A stretch of 64,000 nt of DNA from JASJAR01 sp038530285 (GTDB lineage Bacteria; Pseudomonadota; Alphaproteobacteria; Rhodobacterales; Rhodobacteraceae): the NCBI GenBank assembly GCA_038530285.1, contig JBCBCY010000001.1, positions 222,242-286,241 of the forward strand, in the 5' to 3' direction. This document shows positions 16,472 through 25,112 of this stretch, in pieces. Both the position numbers and the translations under genes were made by a program. The notes under the pieces are model-generated. The model did not search any database. It was not told where the DNA came from and saw only the letters and a list, made by a program, of their open reading frames with translations. How positions within the stretch are numbered: position 1 is the stretch's first letter; every line of letters starts with the position of its first letter.

Positions 16472-17512
16472 ATGGCGAGCAGCTTGTATGGGGCATTTCT
16501 GATCCCATGGTCGCAAACACTGGTAGATGGGATGGCGGGCGCCCCGGTTGGGCGGCTTGAGTTCGGTGTGCCCTGGTCCTGGGATGGCGAAGCGCAACCC
16601 CTTGAAATTCGCAAGCAAATAGATGGTTCGCCGATCGATCCGGTGGATCTTTTCGCAGCCATTCGCCGGATCGTGGGCCGCCCTGTTTGCGCGCTTGACC
16701 CCAGGGCGGATGACCGCGATGAACATGCGTTCACGGTCTCCGACGGGATCCGTCGTTATGATGCCCGACTGATCGATGTGGCCGAACTAGCCCGCCCCTT
16801 GCTGCTGTTCATCGGGGGGCTGCCACCCGCCGGGCAGCCGCTTCGCGTGGTTGAGGTCGCAGGCACTGTGGCAGAGGTGCATCGCCTGACCGACCAGCCC
16901 ACGGGCGTGATCTGCTTTTCGACCGGTACGCAATTGATGACGCCGGGTGGCCCCAAACGCGTCGAAGACCTGAGCGAAGGGGACCGCGTCCTGACCAAGG
17001 ATGACGGGCCCCAGGATATTCTGTGGATCGGGTCGCGGCGTATGTCCGGAGCGCGTCTTCATGCGATGCCGGAACTGCGCCCGGTGCGGATCCGCACTGG
17101 CGCGATTGACGGAACGACCCCGGCGCCGGACCTGATCGTGTCGCCCCGCCATCGCCTGGTGCTGAAGGGCAAGATCGCCAGTGCGTTGTTCGGCACGCCA
17201 GAGGTTTTGGTCACCGCGCGCGATCTTCTCGATGATCGCGGCATCCTGATCGACCGCACATTAACCGACGTCACCTATGTGCATATCCTTTTGCCACGCC
17301 ACCAGGTGGTTTGGGCCAACGGGGTCGAAACAGAAAGCTTTCATCCCGCCTCGACCGATCTTGAAACGATCCTGGAGGACCAGCGCGCGCATCTTCTGGC
17401 CGCCGCCCCCGGTGTCGACATCGACCCGCGGTCTTATGGCCCTGCGGCGCGCAAGCCGCTGAGCGCGGAAGAGGCAGCGATTTTCAGCACCGAGGCCGCG
17501 CCACGGTCCTGA
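16472..17512 (+). CDS. Hint (Hedgehog/intein) domain protein
   Basis: A 346-residue protein with a C-terminal Hint_2-type domain. The domain starts at Cys148 in VICFSTGTQLMTPGG, followed by VEDLSEGDRVLTKDDG and a later ISPRHR-like VSPRHRLVL and HILLPRHQVVWANGVETESF. The nucleophilic Cys needed for self-processing is present. The N-terminal 145 residues are unrecognised. Such proteins are frequent in Rhodobacterales, often in secreted or surface proteins, with roles mostly unknown. I use the ATG at 16472 because the residues before it resemble untranslated sequence. A CtrA-like box precedes the gene. Confidence 0.8.
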   Translation: MASSLYGAFLIPWSQTLVDGMAGAPVGRLEFGVPWSWDGEAQPLEIRKQIDGSPIDPVDLFAAIRRIVGRPVCALDPRADDRDEHAFTVSDGIRRYDARLIDVAELARPLLLFIGGLPPAGQPLRVVEVAGTVAEVHRLTDQPTGVICFSTGTQLMTPGGPKRVEDLSEGDRVLTKDDGPQDILWIGSRRMSGARLHAMPELRPVRIRTGAIDGTTPAPDLIVSPRHRLVLKGKIASALFGTPEVLVTARDLLDDRGILIDRTLTDVTYVHILLPRHQVVWANGVETESFHPASTDLETILEDQRAHLLAAAPGVDIDPRSYGPAARKPLSAEEAAIFSTEAAPRS

Positions 17513-17523
17513 GCCGTCGCGCA

Positions 17524-17551
17524 TTGACAGACATGCCGCGCGCTGTATAAC
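17524..17551 (+). promoter_or_regulatory. rpsD sigma-70 promoter
   Basis: A consensus TTGACA (17524-17529) and TATAAC (17546-17551) are separated by 16 bases, about 105 bases upstream of the rpsD start. It is the best housekeeping promoter in the window, as expected for a ribosomal protein gene. Confidence 0.75.
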
Positions 17552-17559
17552 CGCGTACT

Positions 17560-17657
17560 TCATTGGTGTTGGTGGTCCCCGCAAGGGGAGGCCTGTCGCC
17601 CCGGCCAAATCTGGGGAGGAGGACAACGCCCTCTTAAACTGGAAGAGGAGATCAGTC
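17560..17657 (+). promoter_or_regulatory. Structured rpsD leader with SD-sequestering hairpin
   Basis: The leader contains TCCCC-gcaa-GGGGA (17576-17589), a possible CCCC/GGGG pairing (17599-17616), and CCTCTT-aaactgg-AAGAGG (17630-17648). The last stem covers the ribosome binding site GAGGAG (17645-17650), so translation could be controlled by folding. S4 represses its own mRNA in other bacteria, but with unrelated leaders; autoregulation here is inference. Confidence 0.45.
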
Positions 17658-18278
17658 GTGAGCAAACGCACGTCTGCCAAGCATAAAATCGACCGCCGGA
17701 TGGGCGAAAACATCTGGGGTCGTCCAAAATCCCCGGTCAACCGTCGCGAATATGGCCCCGGTCAGCATGGCCAGCGCCGCAAAGGCAAAATGTCGGATTT
17801 CGGCACCCAGCTGCGCGCCAAGCAGAAGCTGAAAGGCTACTACGGCGACCTGACCGAAAAGCAGTTCCGCCGCATCTTTGCCGAAGCCGAACGGGTCAAG
17901 GGCGACACCGGCGAAAACCTGATTGGCCTGCTCGAACGCCGCCTGGATGCTGTGGTTTACCGCGCCAAGTTCGTGGCCACCGTCTTCGCTGCGCGCCAGT
18001 TCGTGAACCACGGCCATGTCCGGGTGAACGGCAAGAAGGTCAATATTCCGTCCTACCGCGTCAAGGAAGGCGACGTGGTTGAGGTGCGCGACCGGTCCAA
18101 GCAGCTGGCAGTCGTTCTTGAAGCCACCCAATTGCCCGAGCGGGACGTGCCCGACTACATCGAGGCGGATCATTCGAAGATGACGGCCACGTTCGTGCGC
18201 ACGCCCGGCCTTGGTGATGTGCCGTACCCGGTGATGATGGAACCGAACCTGGTCATCGAATATTACGCGCAGAACTAA
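17658..18278 (+). CDS. rpsD: 30S ribosomal protein S4
   Basis: A 206-residue primary 16S rRNA-binding protein that nucleates small-subunit assembly. It begins MSKRTSAKHKIDRRMGENIW from a GTG with GAGGAG seven bases upstream. The S4 RNA-binding domain is visible as RLDAVVYRAKFVATVFAARQ followed by VNHGHVRVNGKKVNIPSYRV (about 95-135). It is monocistronic, with a consensus promoter, a structured leader and a terminator directly downstream. Confidence 0.97.
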   Translation: MSKRTSAKHKIDRRMGENIWGRPKSPVNRREYGPGQHGQRRKGKMSDFGTQLRAKQKLKGYYGDLTEKQFRRIFAEAERVKGDTGENLIGLLERRLDAVVYRAKFVATVFAARQFVNHGHVRVNGKKVNIPSYRVKEGDVVEVRDRSKQLAVVLEATQLPERDVPDYIEADHSKMTATFVRTPGLGDVPYPVMMEPNLVIEYYAQN

Positions 18279-18296
18279 ACGGTTCGCGACGTGTCA

Positions 18297-18324
18297 AAGG
18301 CCGCTCCACCCGGGGCGGCCTTTT
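18297..18324 (+). terminator. rpsD terminator
   Basis: AAGGCCGC and GCGGCCTT pair around a ten-base loop and run into TTTT, 19 bases after the rpsD stop. This is a standard intrinsic terminator. Confidence 0.85.
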
Positions 18325-18442
18325 GATTTCTCACGGTCTTTGCCGTCTTTGGCCCCATACTCGCCACATTCCCTGCCTAGCCGTTAACCAAACACGCGTT
18401 TGAACGCGCGTTGTTGCGGATTTCAGGACTTGGAGCAGGACA

Positions 18443-19012
18443 GTGAGCGACGCCACCCAGAACGAAACGCCCGAGCGGATCACGGTCGAGGAAGGCCTTG
18501 AACGCGGCCTTTTCACCTCGCGCTGGCTAATGGCGCCGATGTACCTTGGCCTTGTCGTGTGCCTTGCGATGCTGACCTTCGTCTTCCTGCGCGAGCTGGC
18601 GTATTACGCCCCGCAAGTGCTGACGATGTCGGCGGAAAAGACCATTCTGGTGGTCCTGACGCTTATTGACCTGACGCTGGCGGCGAATCTTTTGCTGATC
18701 GTGCTGTTCTCAGGCTATGAAAACTTCGTCTCAAAGCTTGATTTGAATGAACATGCTGACAAGCCCGACTGGATGGGCACGGTGGATTTCCAGGGTCTGA
18801 AGATGAAGCTGATCGCGTCGATTGTCGCGATTTCGGGCATTCATCTTCTCAAGCGGTTCATGGAAATCGGCATCCCTGAGGCGGATGCGATCTACGGCCA
18901 GCATGAGCTGTTCTGGCTGGTGGTGCTGCACATGTCCTTTGTGGTCTCGGGCGTCTTGCTGGCGATCATGGACTGGCTGTCGGCCGCGGCCAAAAAGACC
19001 GCACGCAGCTGA
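18443..19012 (+). CDS. YqhA family (UPF0114) membrane protein
   Basis: A 189-residue inner-membrane protein of the YqhA/UPF0114 family. Four hydrophobic segments are visible (about 30-52, 68-90, 113-130, 152-172). The conserved cytoplasmic parts include LFSGYENFVSKLD and IASIVAISGIHLLKRFM. The function is unknown. The start is a GTG with GGAG nine bases upstream. It ends at a strong hairpin shared with the convergent MBL gene. Confidence 0.85.
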   Translation: MSDATQNETPERITVEEGLERGLFTSRWLMAPMYLGLVVCLAMLTFVFLRELAYYAPQVLTMSAEKTILVVLTLIDLTLAANLLLIVLFSGYENFVSKLDLNEHADKPDWMGTVDFQGLKMKLIASIVAISGIHLLKRFMEIGIPEADAIYGQHELFWLVVLHMSFVVSGVLLAIMDWLSAAAKKTARS

Positions 19013-19033
19013 CGCGCCAGGTATTTCGGCAAG

Positions 19034-19060
19034 GGGCCGCCCCGAAAGGCGGCCCGTTTT
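19034..19060 (+). terminator. Terminator between yqhA-like and MBL genes
   Basis: A perfect GGGCCGCC / GGCGGCCC stem with six-base loop is followed by GTTTTG on the plus strand. It lies between convergent genes and should end transcription of the yqhA-like gene. Confidence 0.75.
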
Positions 19061-19061
19061 G

Positions 19062-19937
19062 TTACTCGGGATAGGTCGCGGCGATGGCAAAGCCTGCGAA
19101 CAGGCCCGTCGGATCCACGCCCATGATCTCTTCCATGGCTTTGGCAAGGCTGTCGCGGTCTGTGGCCACGGCTTTTGCCTGTTCCCATCCATCCAGCGTA
19201 TTGCGGGTCCATTCGATGCCTGAGCGGTCATCTTTGGTGTCCGGCGCCCGGTGGCCGGGAATGATGATGCGTTCGGGGCGTGCATCGAGCGTGTCGAGTG
19301 CTGCGCGCCATCCAGCAAAATCTTCAGGCGTTTGGGTTTCGGCCAGCCAGATATCAAGCCCGTTGTAAACGATGTCGCTGGCTACGATCGCGTCAAACTG
19401 GGGCAGGGCCACGGGCGTGATCAGGGCTGTGTCGCCCTGCATGGGGTCCAAAACCTCAAAGTTTTCGCCTTCCAGCGTCAGCGGGCCTTCATGCGCCTGG
19501 GGCGCTGACCAGGGGTCGTCGGCGGTGTAGCCCGCCAGGTCGCGGCGGCTGTCGAAAATGCCCTGACCGACCTCGGCCAGAATACCCGCGATGGCCGGGT
19601 GAGCGACAACTTTTGCATCAGGGAACCGGGCGGCGATCACCGAGGTGCCCATGTGGTGATCGGGGTGAATATGGGTGACAAAGATCGTTTCCAACCGCTT
19701 GCCGGTCGCTTCGATCTGGTCAGCCAGCCGCACGGCATCGGCTTTGGCGAACTGCGCGTCGATCAACAGTGCGCTGTCCTCACCCAAAATCAGGGTCGAA
19801 TCCACCAACGCGCCCTGTGGCGAGGCGGTGAAGACGTCGTAGCTTTGCCCGGCGGCCAGCGCGGGGCGGCCCAGGGCCAGCGCACCGGCGCCTGCGGCGG
19901 CGGTGGTCAGAACGGTTCTGCGATTAAGAAGGTGCAT
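19062..19937 (-). CDS. Secreted MBL-fold metallo-hydrolase
   Basis: A 291-residue metallo-beta-lactamase-fold enzyme. The N-terminus LLNRRTVLTTAAAGAGALAL is a twin-arginine-like signal, so the folded metalloprotein is probably exported by Tat. The metal-binding motif THIHPDHH is at residues 88-95, and further metal ligands lie in the GDTALI and PGHRAP segments. The substrate is unknown. The gene is divergent from an HxlR-type regulator with an inverted repeat between them, which suggests redox or electrophile control. Confidence 0.85.
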   Translation of the reverse strand: MHLLNRRTVLTTAAAGAGALALGRPALAAGQSYDVFTASPQGALVDSTLILGEDSALLIDAQFAKADAVRLADQIEATGKRLETIFVTHIHPDHHMGTSVIAARFPDAKVVAHPAIAGILAEVGQGIFDSRRDLAGYTADDPWSAPQAHEGPLTLEGENFEVLDPMQGDTALITPVALPQFDAIVASDIVYNGLDIWLAETQTPEDFAGWRAALDTLDARPERIIIPGHRAPDTKDDRSGIEWTRNTLDGWEQAKAVATDRDSLAKAMEEIMGVDPTGLFAGFAIAATYPE

Positions 19938-19969
19938 TTCTCACTCCATTGCAAAATGCGTGTGAGGCT

Positions 19970-19990
19970 TTAGTATCTGTTGGGAACTAA
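19970..19990. promoter_or_regulatory. Inverted repeat between MBL and HxlR genes
   Basis: TTAGT and ACTAA are separated by 11 bases in the 82-base divergent intergenic region. The size and position fit an operator for the adjacent HxlR-family regulator. Binding is inference. Confidence 0.35.
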
Positions 19991-20019
19991 CGTTGGCGAT
20001 AAGGCACTTTTTGGTAACC

Positions 20020-20415
20020 ATGAAAGATATTGATCACGACCTCGTGAGCCGCAGCCCGCTCACCCCCTATGACCCTGAGACCTGCCCGATCCGCCTTGTG
20101 CTTGATGGGCTGGGCAACAAGTGGAGTGTGCTGGTGCTGGTGGGCCTTTGGCATGAGCGGCTGCGCTTTGGTGAGCTGCGCCATCTCATCCCGGATATTT
20201 CGCAGAAAATGCTGACCCAGGTCTTGCGCGCGCTCGAACGCGACGGGCTGGTGGCGCGTGATGACCGCGGTGGGTTTCCGCGTGTGGTGTACTATACGCT
20301 GACGCCGCTGGGCGACACGTTGATGGATCCGCTGATGGTGATGTCGGGCTGGGCCAGGGACAACCTGCCGCAGATCAAGGCCAATCGGCGCGCCTATGAC
20401 GCAGGGGCGGGGTAG
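20020..20415 (+). CDS. HxlR-family transcriptional regulator
   Basis: A 131-residue winged-helix regulator of the HxlR family. Signatures are CPIRLVLDGLGNKWSVLVLV with a conserved N-terminal cysteine, the FGELRHLIPDISQKMLTQVLRALERDGLV recognition region, and YTLTPLGDTL in the wing. The single Cys before PIR is often the redox- or quinone-sensing residue in this family. The ATG at 20020 is preferred over a TTG at 19993. The probable target is the divergent MBL gene. Confidence 0.87.
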   Translation: MKDIDHDLVSRSPLTPYDPETCPIRLVLDGLGNKWSVLVLVGLWHERLRFGELRHLIPDISQKMLTQVLRALERDGLVARDDRGGFPRVVYYTLTPLGDTLMDPLMVMSGWARDNLPQIKANRRAYDAGAG

Positions 20416-20480
20416 CGCGGGACTGGCGCTTGGGCCCGCCAGCCGCTATTGCGGACGCCGCAACAGCGCACGGACCGATC

Positions 20481-21569
20481 ATGGCAGCCCAGCCGACACC
20501 AAATCCCGGGATCATGGAAATCGCCCTTTATCAGGGTGGCAAGTCGGCGATTGCCGGGCGCACGGATGTGCTGAAGCTTTCGTCGAACGAAAACCCGCTG
20601 GGCCCGCCGCCATCGGCGCAAGAGGCGATCATGGCGGCTGCGTCGGGCACACATCTTTATCCGTCCACCGATCATGCCGGCCTGCGCGCCGCAATCGGTG
20701 AGGTGCATGGGCTCGACCCCGACCGGATCATCTGTGGCGTGGGGTCCGATGAGGTGTTGCAGTTTGTCACGCAGGCCTTTGCCGGCCCGGGCGATGAGAT
20801 CATTCATACCGAACACGGCTTTTCGCTTTATCCAGTGTTGATCCATGCCGCGGGCGCTACGCCCGTTTGCGTGCCGGAGACCGACCGGCAGGTAAATGTA
20901 GACCACATTCTGGCCGCCGTAACCGACCGCACTCGGATCATTCTGGTTACCAATCCGGGCAATCCAACCGGTACGATGATCCCCCTGGCTGAGGTTGAAC
21001 GACTGATCGACGCGGTGGCCGAAGACATCGTCGTCGTTCTCGACGGGGCCTATACCGAATATGTCGATGGGTTTGATGGTGGGGCGGTCCTGGCCGGGTC
21101 GCGGCCCAATGTGCTGATGACCCGCACGTTCTCTAAGATTTACGGGCTGGGTGGTTTGCGCATTGGCTGGGGCTACGGCGACCGGTTTTTGATCGATGTG
21201 ATGACGCGGCTGCGCCAGCCGTTCAACCTGTCGGTGGTCCAGCTTGCCGCCGCTGAAGCCGCTGTGCGCGACCGGGCCTGGGTGGACGCATGTGCGGCCC
21301 TAAACGCCGCGCAGCGGGCCCGGCTGAAAGGCGCACTGGGACAATTGGGATTGGCGGTGGATGACAGCCACACAAATTTCCTGCTCGCCCGCTTTGCCGA
21401 CGCGGCCGAGGCCGATGCCGCCAATGCCGCCCTTCTGGTCGATGGGATCATCGTGCGCCAGGTGGGGGGCTACGGCTTTGCCGAAGGCCTTCGCATCACG
21501 GTGGGCGACGCCGACCAGACCGGCCGGGTGATCGATGCGCTGACACGCTGGCGGGAGGGCGCGCCATGA
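20481..21569 (+). CDS. hisC: Histidinol-phosphate aminotransferase
   Basis: A PLP-dependent class I/II aminotransferase of 362 residues. It converts imidazole-acetol phosphate to histidinol phosphate and can often also act on phenylpyruvate or hydroxyphenylpyruvate. Visible motifs are LSSNENPLGPPP near 35, NPGNPTGTMI near 155 and the PLP lysine in TRTFSKIYGLGGLRIGW near 220. It overlaps tyrC by four bases (ATGA), so a dual role in histidine and tyrosine/phenylalanine synthesis is plausible. The ATG at 20481 is chosen; the longer TTG start lacks family similarity. Confidence 0.95.
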   Translation: MAAQPTPNPGIMEIALYQGGKSAIAGRTDVLKLSSNENPLGPPPSAQEAIMAAASGTHLYPSTDHAGLRAAIGEVHGLDPDRIICGVGSDEVLQFVTQAFAGPGDEIIHTEHGFSLYPVLIHAAGATPVCVPETDRQVNVDHILAAVTDRTRIILVTNPGNPTGTMIPLAEVERLIDAVAEDIVVVLDGAYTEYVDGFDGGAVLAGSRPNVLMTRTFSKIYGLGGLRIGWGYGDRFLIDVMTRLRQPFNLSVVQLAAAEAAVRDRAWVDACAALNAAQRARLKGALGQLGLAVDDSHTNFLLARFADAAEADAANAALLVDGIIVRQVGGYGFAEGLRITVGDADQTGRVIDALTRWREGAP

Positions 21570-22486
21570 CCCCGATCTACGACCGTGTGGCACTGATCGG
21601 GTTGGGGCTGATCGCGTCGTCGATGGCCCATGGGATGCGCGCAGGCGGTCTGGCCGGCGAAATCGTGGGCACGGCCCGCTCGCCCGAGACCCGCGCAATT
21701 GCCGCCGAAGACGGATTGGTGGACCGGGTCTGCGAAACCGCCGCCGAGGCTGTTGGAGGGGCCGATCTGGTTGTGCTGGCCGCCCCGGTCGGGGCGATGG
21801 GCGCTATCGCGGCTGAGATCGCACCCGCTTTGGCAGCCGGTGCCACGGTGACCGATGTGGGGTCGGTCAAACGCGCTGTCATTGAAGATGTTAGCCCGCA
21901 TTTGCCCTACGGCGTGCATTTTATCCCAGGCCATCCGCTGGCCGGGACGGAACATTCAGGCCCCCGGTCGGGTTTTGCCGAGCTTTTTGACAACCGGTTT
22001 ACGATCCTTGTGCCTGTCGAGGGTGCGGATGCGGCCGCTGTCGATAAGCTGACCCGGCTTTGGCAGGGTTTGGGGGCCAATGTCGAAGTGATGGATCCCG
22101 ATCACCACGATTTGGTGCTGGCGGTGACGTCCCATACCCCGCACCTGATCGCCTATACAATGGTTGGCGTGGCCGACGATCTGCGCCGCGTGACCGACAG
22201 CGAAGTGATCAAGTATTCTGCCGCAGGGTTTCGCGATTTCACCCGGATTGCCGCGTCCGATCCGGTGATGTGGCGCGATGTTTTCCTGACCAACAAGGAC
22301 GCCACGCTGGAAATTCTTGGCCGGTTCACCGAAGAGCTTTTTGCGCTGCAACGCGCGATCCGAACCGGCGACGGGGCACATCTGGAAGAGTATTTCACCC
22401 GGACCCGTGCGATCCGCCGCGGAATCATCAAAGCGGGCCAGGACACCGACGCGCCCAATTTTGGCCGGGGTGGGCCGAAAACTTGA
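21566..22486 (+). CDS. tyrC: Prephenate/arogenate dehydrogenase
   Basis: A 306-residue NAD(P)-dependent enzyme of the TyrA/TyrC family, oxidatively decarboxylating prephenate or arogenate on the tyrosine pathway. The Rossmann motif VALIGLGLIASSMAHGM starts near residue 8. DVGSVKRAVIEDV and HFIPGHPLAGTEHSGP (about 95-132) are the family's catalytic segments, including the HPxAG histidine. There is no fused chorismate mutase or ACT domain. It sits between hisC and an extensin-like gene in one coupled operon. Confidence 0.94.
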   Translation: MTPIYDRVALIGLGLIASSMAHGMRAGGLAGEIVGTARSPETRAIAAEDGLVDRVCETAAEAVGGADLVVLAAPVGAMGAIAAEIAPALAAGATVTDVGSVKRAVIEDVSPHLPYGVHFIPGHPLAGTEHSGPRSGFAELFDNRFTILVPVEGADAAAVDKLTRLWQGLGANVEVMDPDHHDLVLAVTSHTPHLIAYTMVGVADDLRRVTDSEVIKYSAAGFRDFTRIAASDPVMWRDVFLTNKDATLEILGRFTEELFALQRAIRTGDGAHLEEYFTRTRAIRRGIIKAGQDTDAPNFGRGGPKT

Positions 22487-23340
22487 GGCGGCTGTTGGTC
22501 TTGGCCATGTTGCTGGCGGGACCGGTTGCGGCCGAGCCTGTTACCAAAAGCCCCCTCCCCAAACCGCGCCCCCTGGCAGATGCCCCCGCGGGCCGGATCA
22601 TCACGATCCCGGTCTATTTCGATGCCGATGTGCGGCCGCGTCCGCGTCCGGGGTCAACCGGCCCCGCCCCCACGAGGATCGAGGTTGAAACGCCCAATGG
22701 CACGCGCCAATCGCTGGAAGATGCCCTTGCCGCATCGGCCCTGCCGCGCCCGCGACCCCAGGCACGCACCCAAAGCCGCCCGGTCGCCCCGCCCCCGATG
22801 ATAGAGACCACAGGCGGGCGGCGGGCGATCTGCGGGTCGCGCGATATTTTCGGAGCACCAGCCCAATCGGTCCGGGGGCGGCTGGGCGGCTGCGGCGTGT
22901 CGAACCCGGTGCGGGTCACATCGGTTGCGGGTGTTCCCCTGTCGCGGGCGGCCCTGATGGATTGCACGACGGCCAAAGCGCTCAGGTCTTGGGTGGAAAA
23001 CGGCGTGAAGCCTGGGATTGGCCGATTGGGTGGGGGAGCGGGGCGGATCAACGTGATTGCCGACTATTCCTGCCGAACGATCAACAACCGCCCCGGTGGC
23101 AATATCTCCGAACATGGGAAGGGTAAGGCGATCGATATCTCCGGGATCACGCTGCGCAATGGCACGACCCTGTCGGTGGAACGCGACTGGCGCCGGCGCA
23201 GCGAGGGGGCGGTGCTGAAACGGCTGCACAGGTCGGCCTGCGGGCCGTTCGGCACGGTCCTTGGGCCAGATGCGGACCGGTTCCATCAGGACCATTTCCA
23301 TTTCGACACCAAGGCCCGACGCAATCCCTATTGCCGCTAG
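22483..23340 (+). CDS. Extensin-like C-terminal domain protein
   Basis: A 285-residue exported protein. It starts at TTG, overlapping the tyrC stop (TTGA), and begins with a signal peptide (RRLLVLAMLLAGPVAAEP). A proline/arginine-rich linker spans about 20-105. The extensin-like C-terminal domain (about 115-285) carries CGVSNPVRVTSVAGV, ADYSCRTINN, HGKGKAIDISGI and the late DRFHQDHFHFD histidines. This domain resembles D-Ala-D-Ala peptidase-type metalloenzymes, so a cell-wall role is plausible. Pathway linkage to hisC-tyrC is not obvious. Confidence 0.85.
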   Translation: MRRLLVLAMLLAGPVAAEPVTKSPLPKPRPLADAPAGRIITIPVYFDADVRPRPRPGSTGPAPTRIEVETPNGTRQSLEDALAASALPRPRPQARTQSRPVAPPPMIETTGGRRAICGSRDIFGAPAQSVRGRLGGCGVSNPVRVTSVAGVPLSRAALMDCTTAKALRSWVENGVKPGIGRLGGGAGRINVIADYSCRTINNRPGGNISEHGKGKAIDISGITLRNGTTLSVERDWRRRSEGAVLKRLHRSACGPFGTVLGPDADRFHQDHFHFDTKARRNPYCR

Positions 23341-23420
23341 GGTGGGCGATCCTTGAAAGGATCGCGGGTCGATTTTTTGAAAAATCGGTGCCTCCGGCGG
23401 AGGTATTTTTCGCAAGAGGA
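23341..23420 (+). repeat. Dispersed repeat copy 3 with tandem hairpins
   Basis: Three hairpins follow one another: GCGATCCTT-ga-AAGGATCGC, CGATTTTT-tga-AAAATCG and CCTCC-ggc-GGAGG. They are followed by the repeat tail GGTATTTTTCGCAAGAGGA (23402-23420). The element lies between the convergent extensin-like and DUF2125 genes and could terminate transcription in both directions. Confidence 0.7.
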
Positions 23421-23424
23421 CCGG

Positions 23425-24429
23425 TTAGGGCAGCGCGATCGGGTCGAGCCGGCCCAAGGGGATCGGGCCAAAGAAAATCAGGCTGTCGCGGATCGTCAGC
23501 GGGGCATCGATTGTATCGGCCCGGCCTGACAATCCCGCAAGAAGGGACAGGGCATTTTCCGCCGTTTGGCGTGTGGCGTCGGCTAGGACCCCGGCGGCGA
23601 CTGCGATATCGAGCATCTCTTTCCAATTGACCGCTTTCACCGTCACCTCGCCCGTGGCCCGTCCGGTATCGGTGACATCGATGGCCCCGGCGGCACGCAG
23701 TTCCAGATTGCCCCAAAGAGCGGTCAGATCGGTGATTTCGATCCGTGTAGGCTGGGGGCGCGCGCGTTCAACCGCAAACCGGTCCCAGGGTCTATCAAAC
23801 GTCACCTTAGTCAAAAGCCGCAGGGTTTTCACCTCGCCCGGCAGGGCGCGCAACGGATCAAGTGTGCTGCGTGCGGGTTCGGCCAGGATCACGTCGGTCG
23901 CTTCCACCGCGATGTCATAGGTGTTTGGCGGCCCCTCGACCTGGCGGCTGGCCAGCGACAGGTTGGCCGCGCCGCTGTTCCACCCCCTCGATGAGGTGAC
24001 ACCAAGGGCTTCGGCGACCAATGTTGTCCGGTCGAGCACAAGATCGGTGCCCGGTTCGACCACGAGCGAGGCCTGCATCTTGTCGGATGTGATCGTCAGG
24101 CGTTCGGCCGGTGTGGCGATCTGGTGGGTGTCGGGCCAGACCGCGATTACGTGGTTGGGCTGATACGACAATGCGAGGATCTGAAAAAACGGCAGCGACC
24201 AGGCCAGGCCGGTGTCGGGGTCGGCGAGGTCCAAGTCGGTGAAGGTGGTGTCGAACCGGTTGGGAAACCCGCGCACCGACAGGTCGGCATACTCTGCCAC
24301 CCAACCTTCGCCCTGTCGGTCGGCGATCCAGGCGCGCAAGGCTCGGTCAAGGGCGACCGACCCGACGGCCCAATACCCGCCCCACAAAAGGGCGGCGACA
24401 AGGGCGATGATGGTCAGGCGGCGGATCAC
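23425..24429 (-). CDS. DUF2125 domain-containing protein
   Basis: A 334-residue protein beginning with a membrane segment or signal anchor (MIRRLTIIALVAALLWGGYW) and continuing as a beta-rich periplasmic domain. The conserved part AEYADLSVRGFPNRFDTTFTDLDL (about 45-68) identifies DUF2125. The function is unknown. The architecture suggests a periplasmic protein tethered to the inner membrane. It is divergent from the ChaC-like gene. Confidence 0.85.
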   Translation of the reverse strand: MIRRLTIIALVAALLWGGYWAVGSVALDRALRAWIADRQGEGWVAEYADLSVRGFPNRFDTTFTDLDLADPDTGLAWSLPFFQILALSYQPNHVIAVWPDTHQIATPAERLTITSDKMQASLVVEPGTDLVLDRTTLVAEALGVTSSRGWNSGAANLSLASRQVEGPPNTYDIAVEATDVILAEPARSTLDPLRALPGEVKTLRLLTKVTFDRPWDRFAVERARPQPTRIEITDLTALWGNLELRAAGAIDVTDTGRATGEVTVKAVNWKEMLDIAVAAGVLADATRQTAENALSLLAGLSGRADTIDAPLTIRDSLIFFGPIPLGRLDPIALP

Positions 24430-24498
24430 GGCATTCCCCTTCCGGTGCGGGCGTGGTTAAACCGAAGCTTTAAAGGGGCCCCATTCAAAGGACCAGCC

Positions 24499-25050
24499 AT
24501 GCATCGCCCGCTTTGGGTCTTCGGATACGGATCATTGATGTGGAATCCTGAGTTTGACTACCTCAGGTGCGATGTCGCCCGGCTGAACGGATACAGGCGC
24601 GGCTTCACCATGGCATCGATCCACCATCGCGGCACGGAAGCCGACCCGGGGCTGGTGCTGGCGTTGGATGAAACACCGGGTGCGGCCTGCGAGGGCTTGG
24701 CGTTTGAGGTGCCCGATGACACGGCGGAAGAAACGCTGGCGGTGTTGCGAGAGCGCGAATTGGTATCCTCAGCCTATGTTGAGCGATGGGAACCGGTGCA
24801 TCTGCGCGGTGGCGGGACGGTGACGGCCCTGGCTTACGTGATTGAGCGGAGCCATCCGCAATACCGGGGCGATCAGGATCTTGAGACGCAGGCGCGGATC
24901 ATTGCGCGCGCGCAGGGCGGACGTGGCCCAAACAGTGAATACCTGTTCAATACCGCCCAGAATTTGAGCGACCTGGACATTGCCGACCCCGATTTGAACT
25001 GGCTTTGTGGCCGCGTGTCTCAGCTGATTGACCCCAGTGGCCAGAACTGA
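24499..25050 (+). CDS. Gamma-glutamylcyclotransferase (ChaC-like)
   Basis: A 183-residue cytoplasmic enzyme of the ChaC group, which degrades glutathione to 5-oxoproline and Cys-Gly. It starts MHRPLWVFGYGSLMWNPEFD, containing the substrate-binding YGSL motif. The remaining ChaC landmarks YRRGFTMASIHHRGTEADPGLVLALD and YVERWEPVHL are in order. Family length is about 175-230 residues, so it is complete. It stands alone. Confidence 0.9.
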   Translation: MHRPLWVFGYGSLMWNPEFDYLRCDVARLNGYRRGFTMASIHHRGTEADPGLVLALDETPGAACEGLAFEVPDDTAEETLAVLRERELVSSAYVERWEPVHLRGGGTVTALAYVIERSHPQYRGDQDLETQARIIARAQGGRGPNSEYLFNTAQNLSDLDIADPDLNWLCGRVSQLIDPSGQN

Positions 25051-25112
25051 ACTTGTGACCGGGTGCTGTGCCGATTAGTCTTTGCGTAATACGACCTTGA
25101 GGGGGTGACGAG

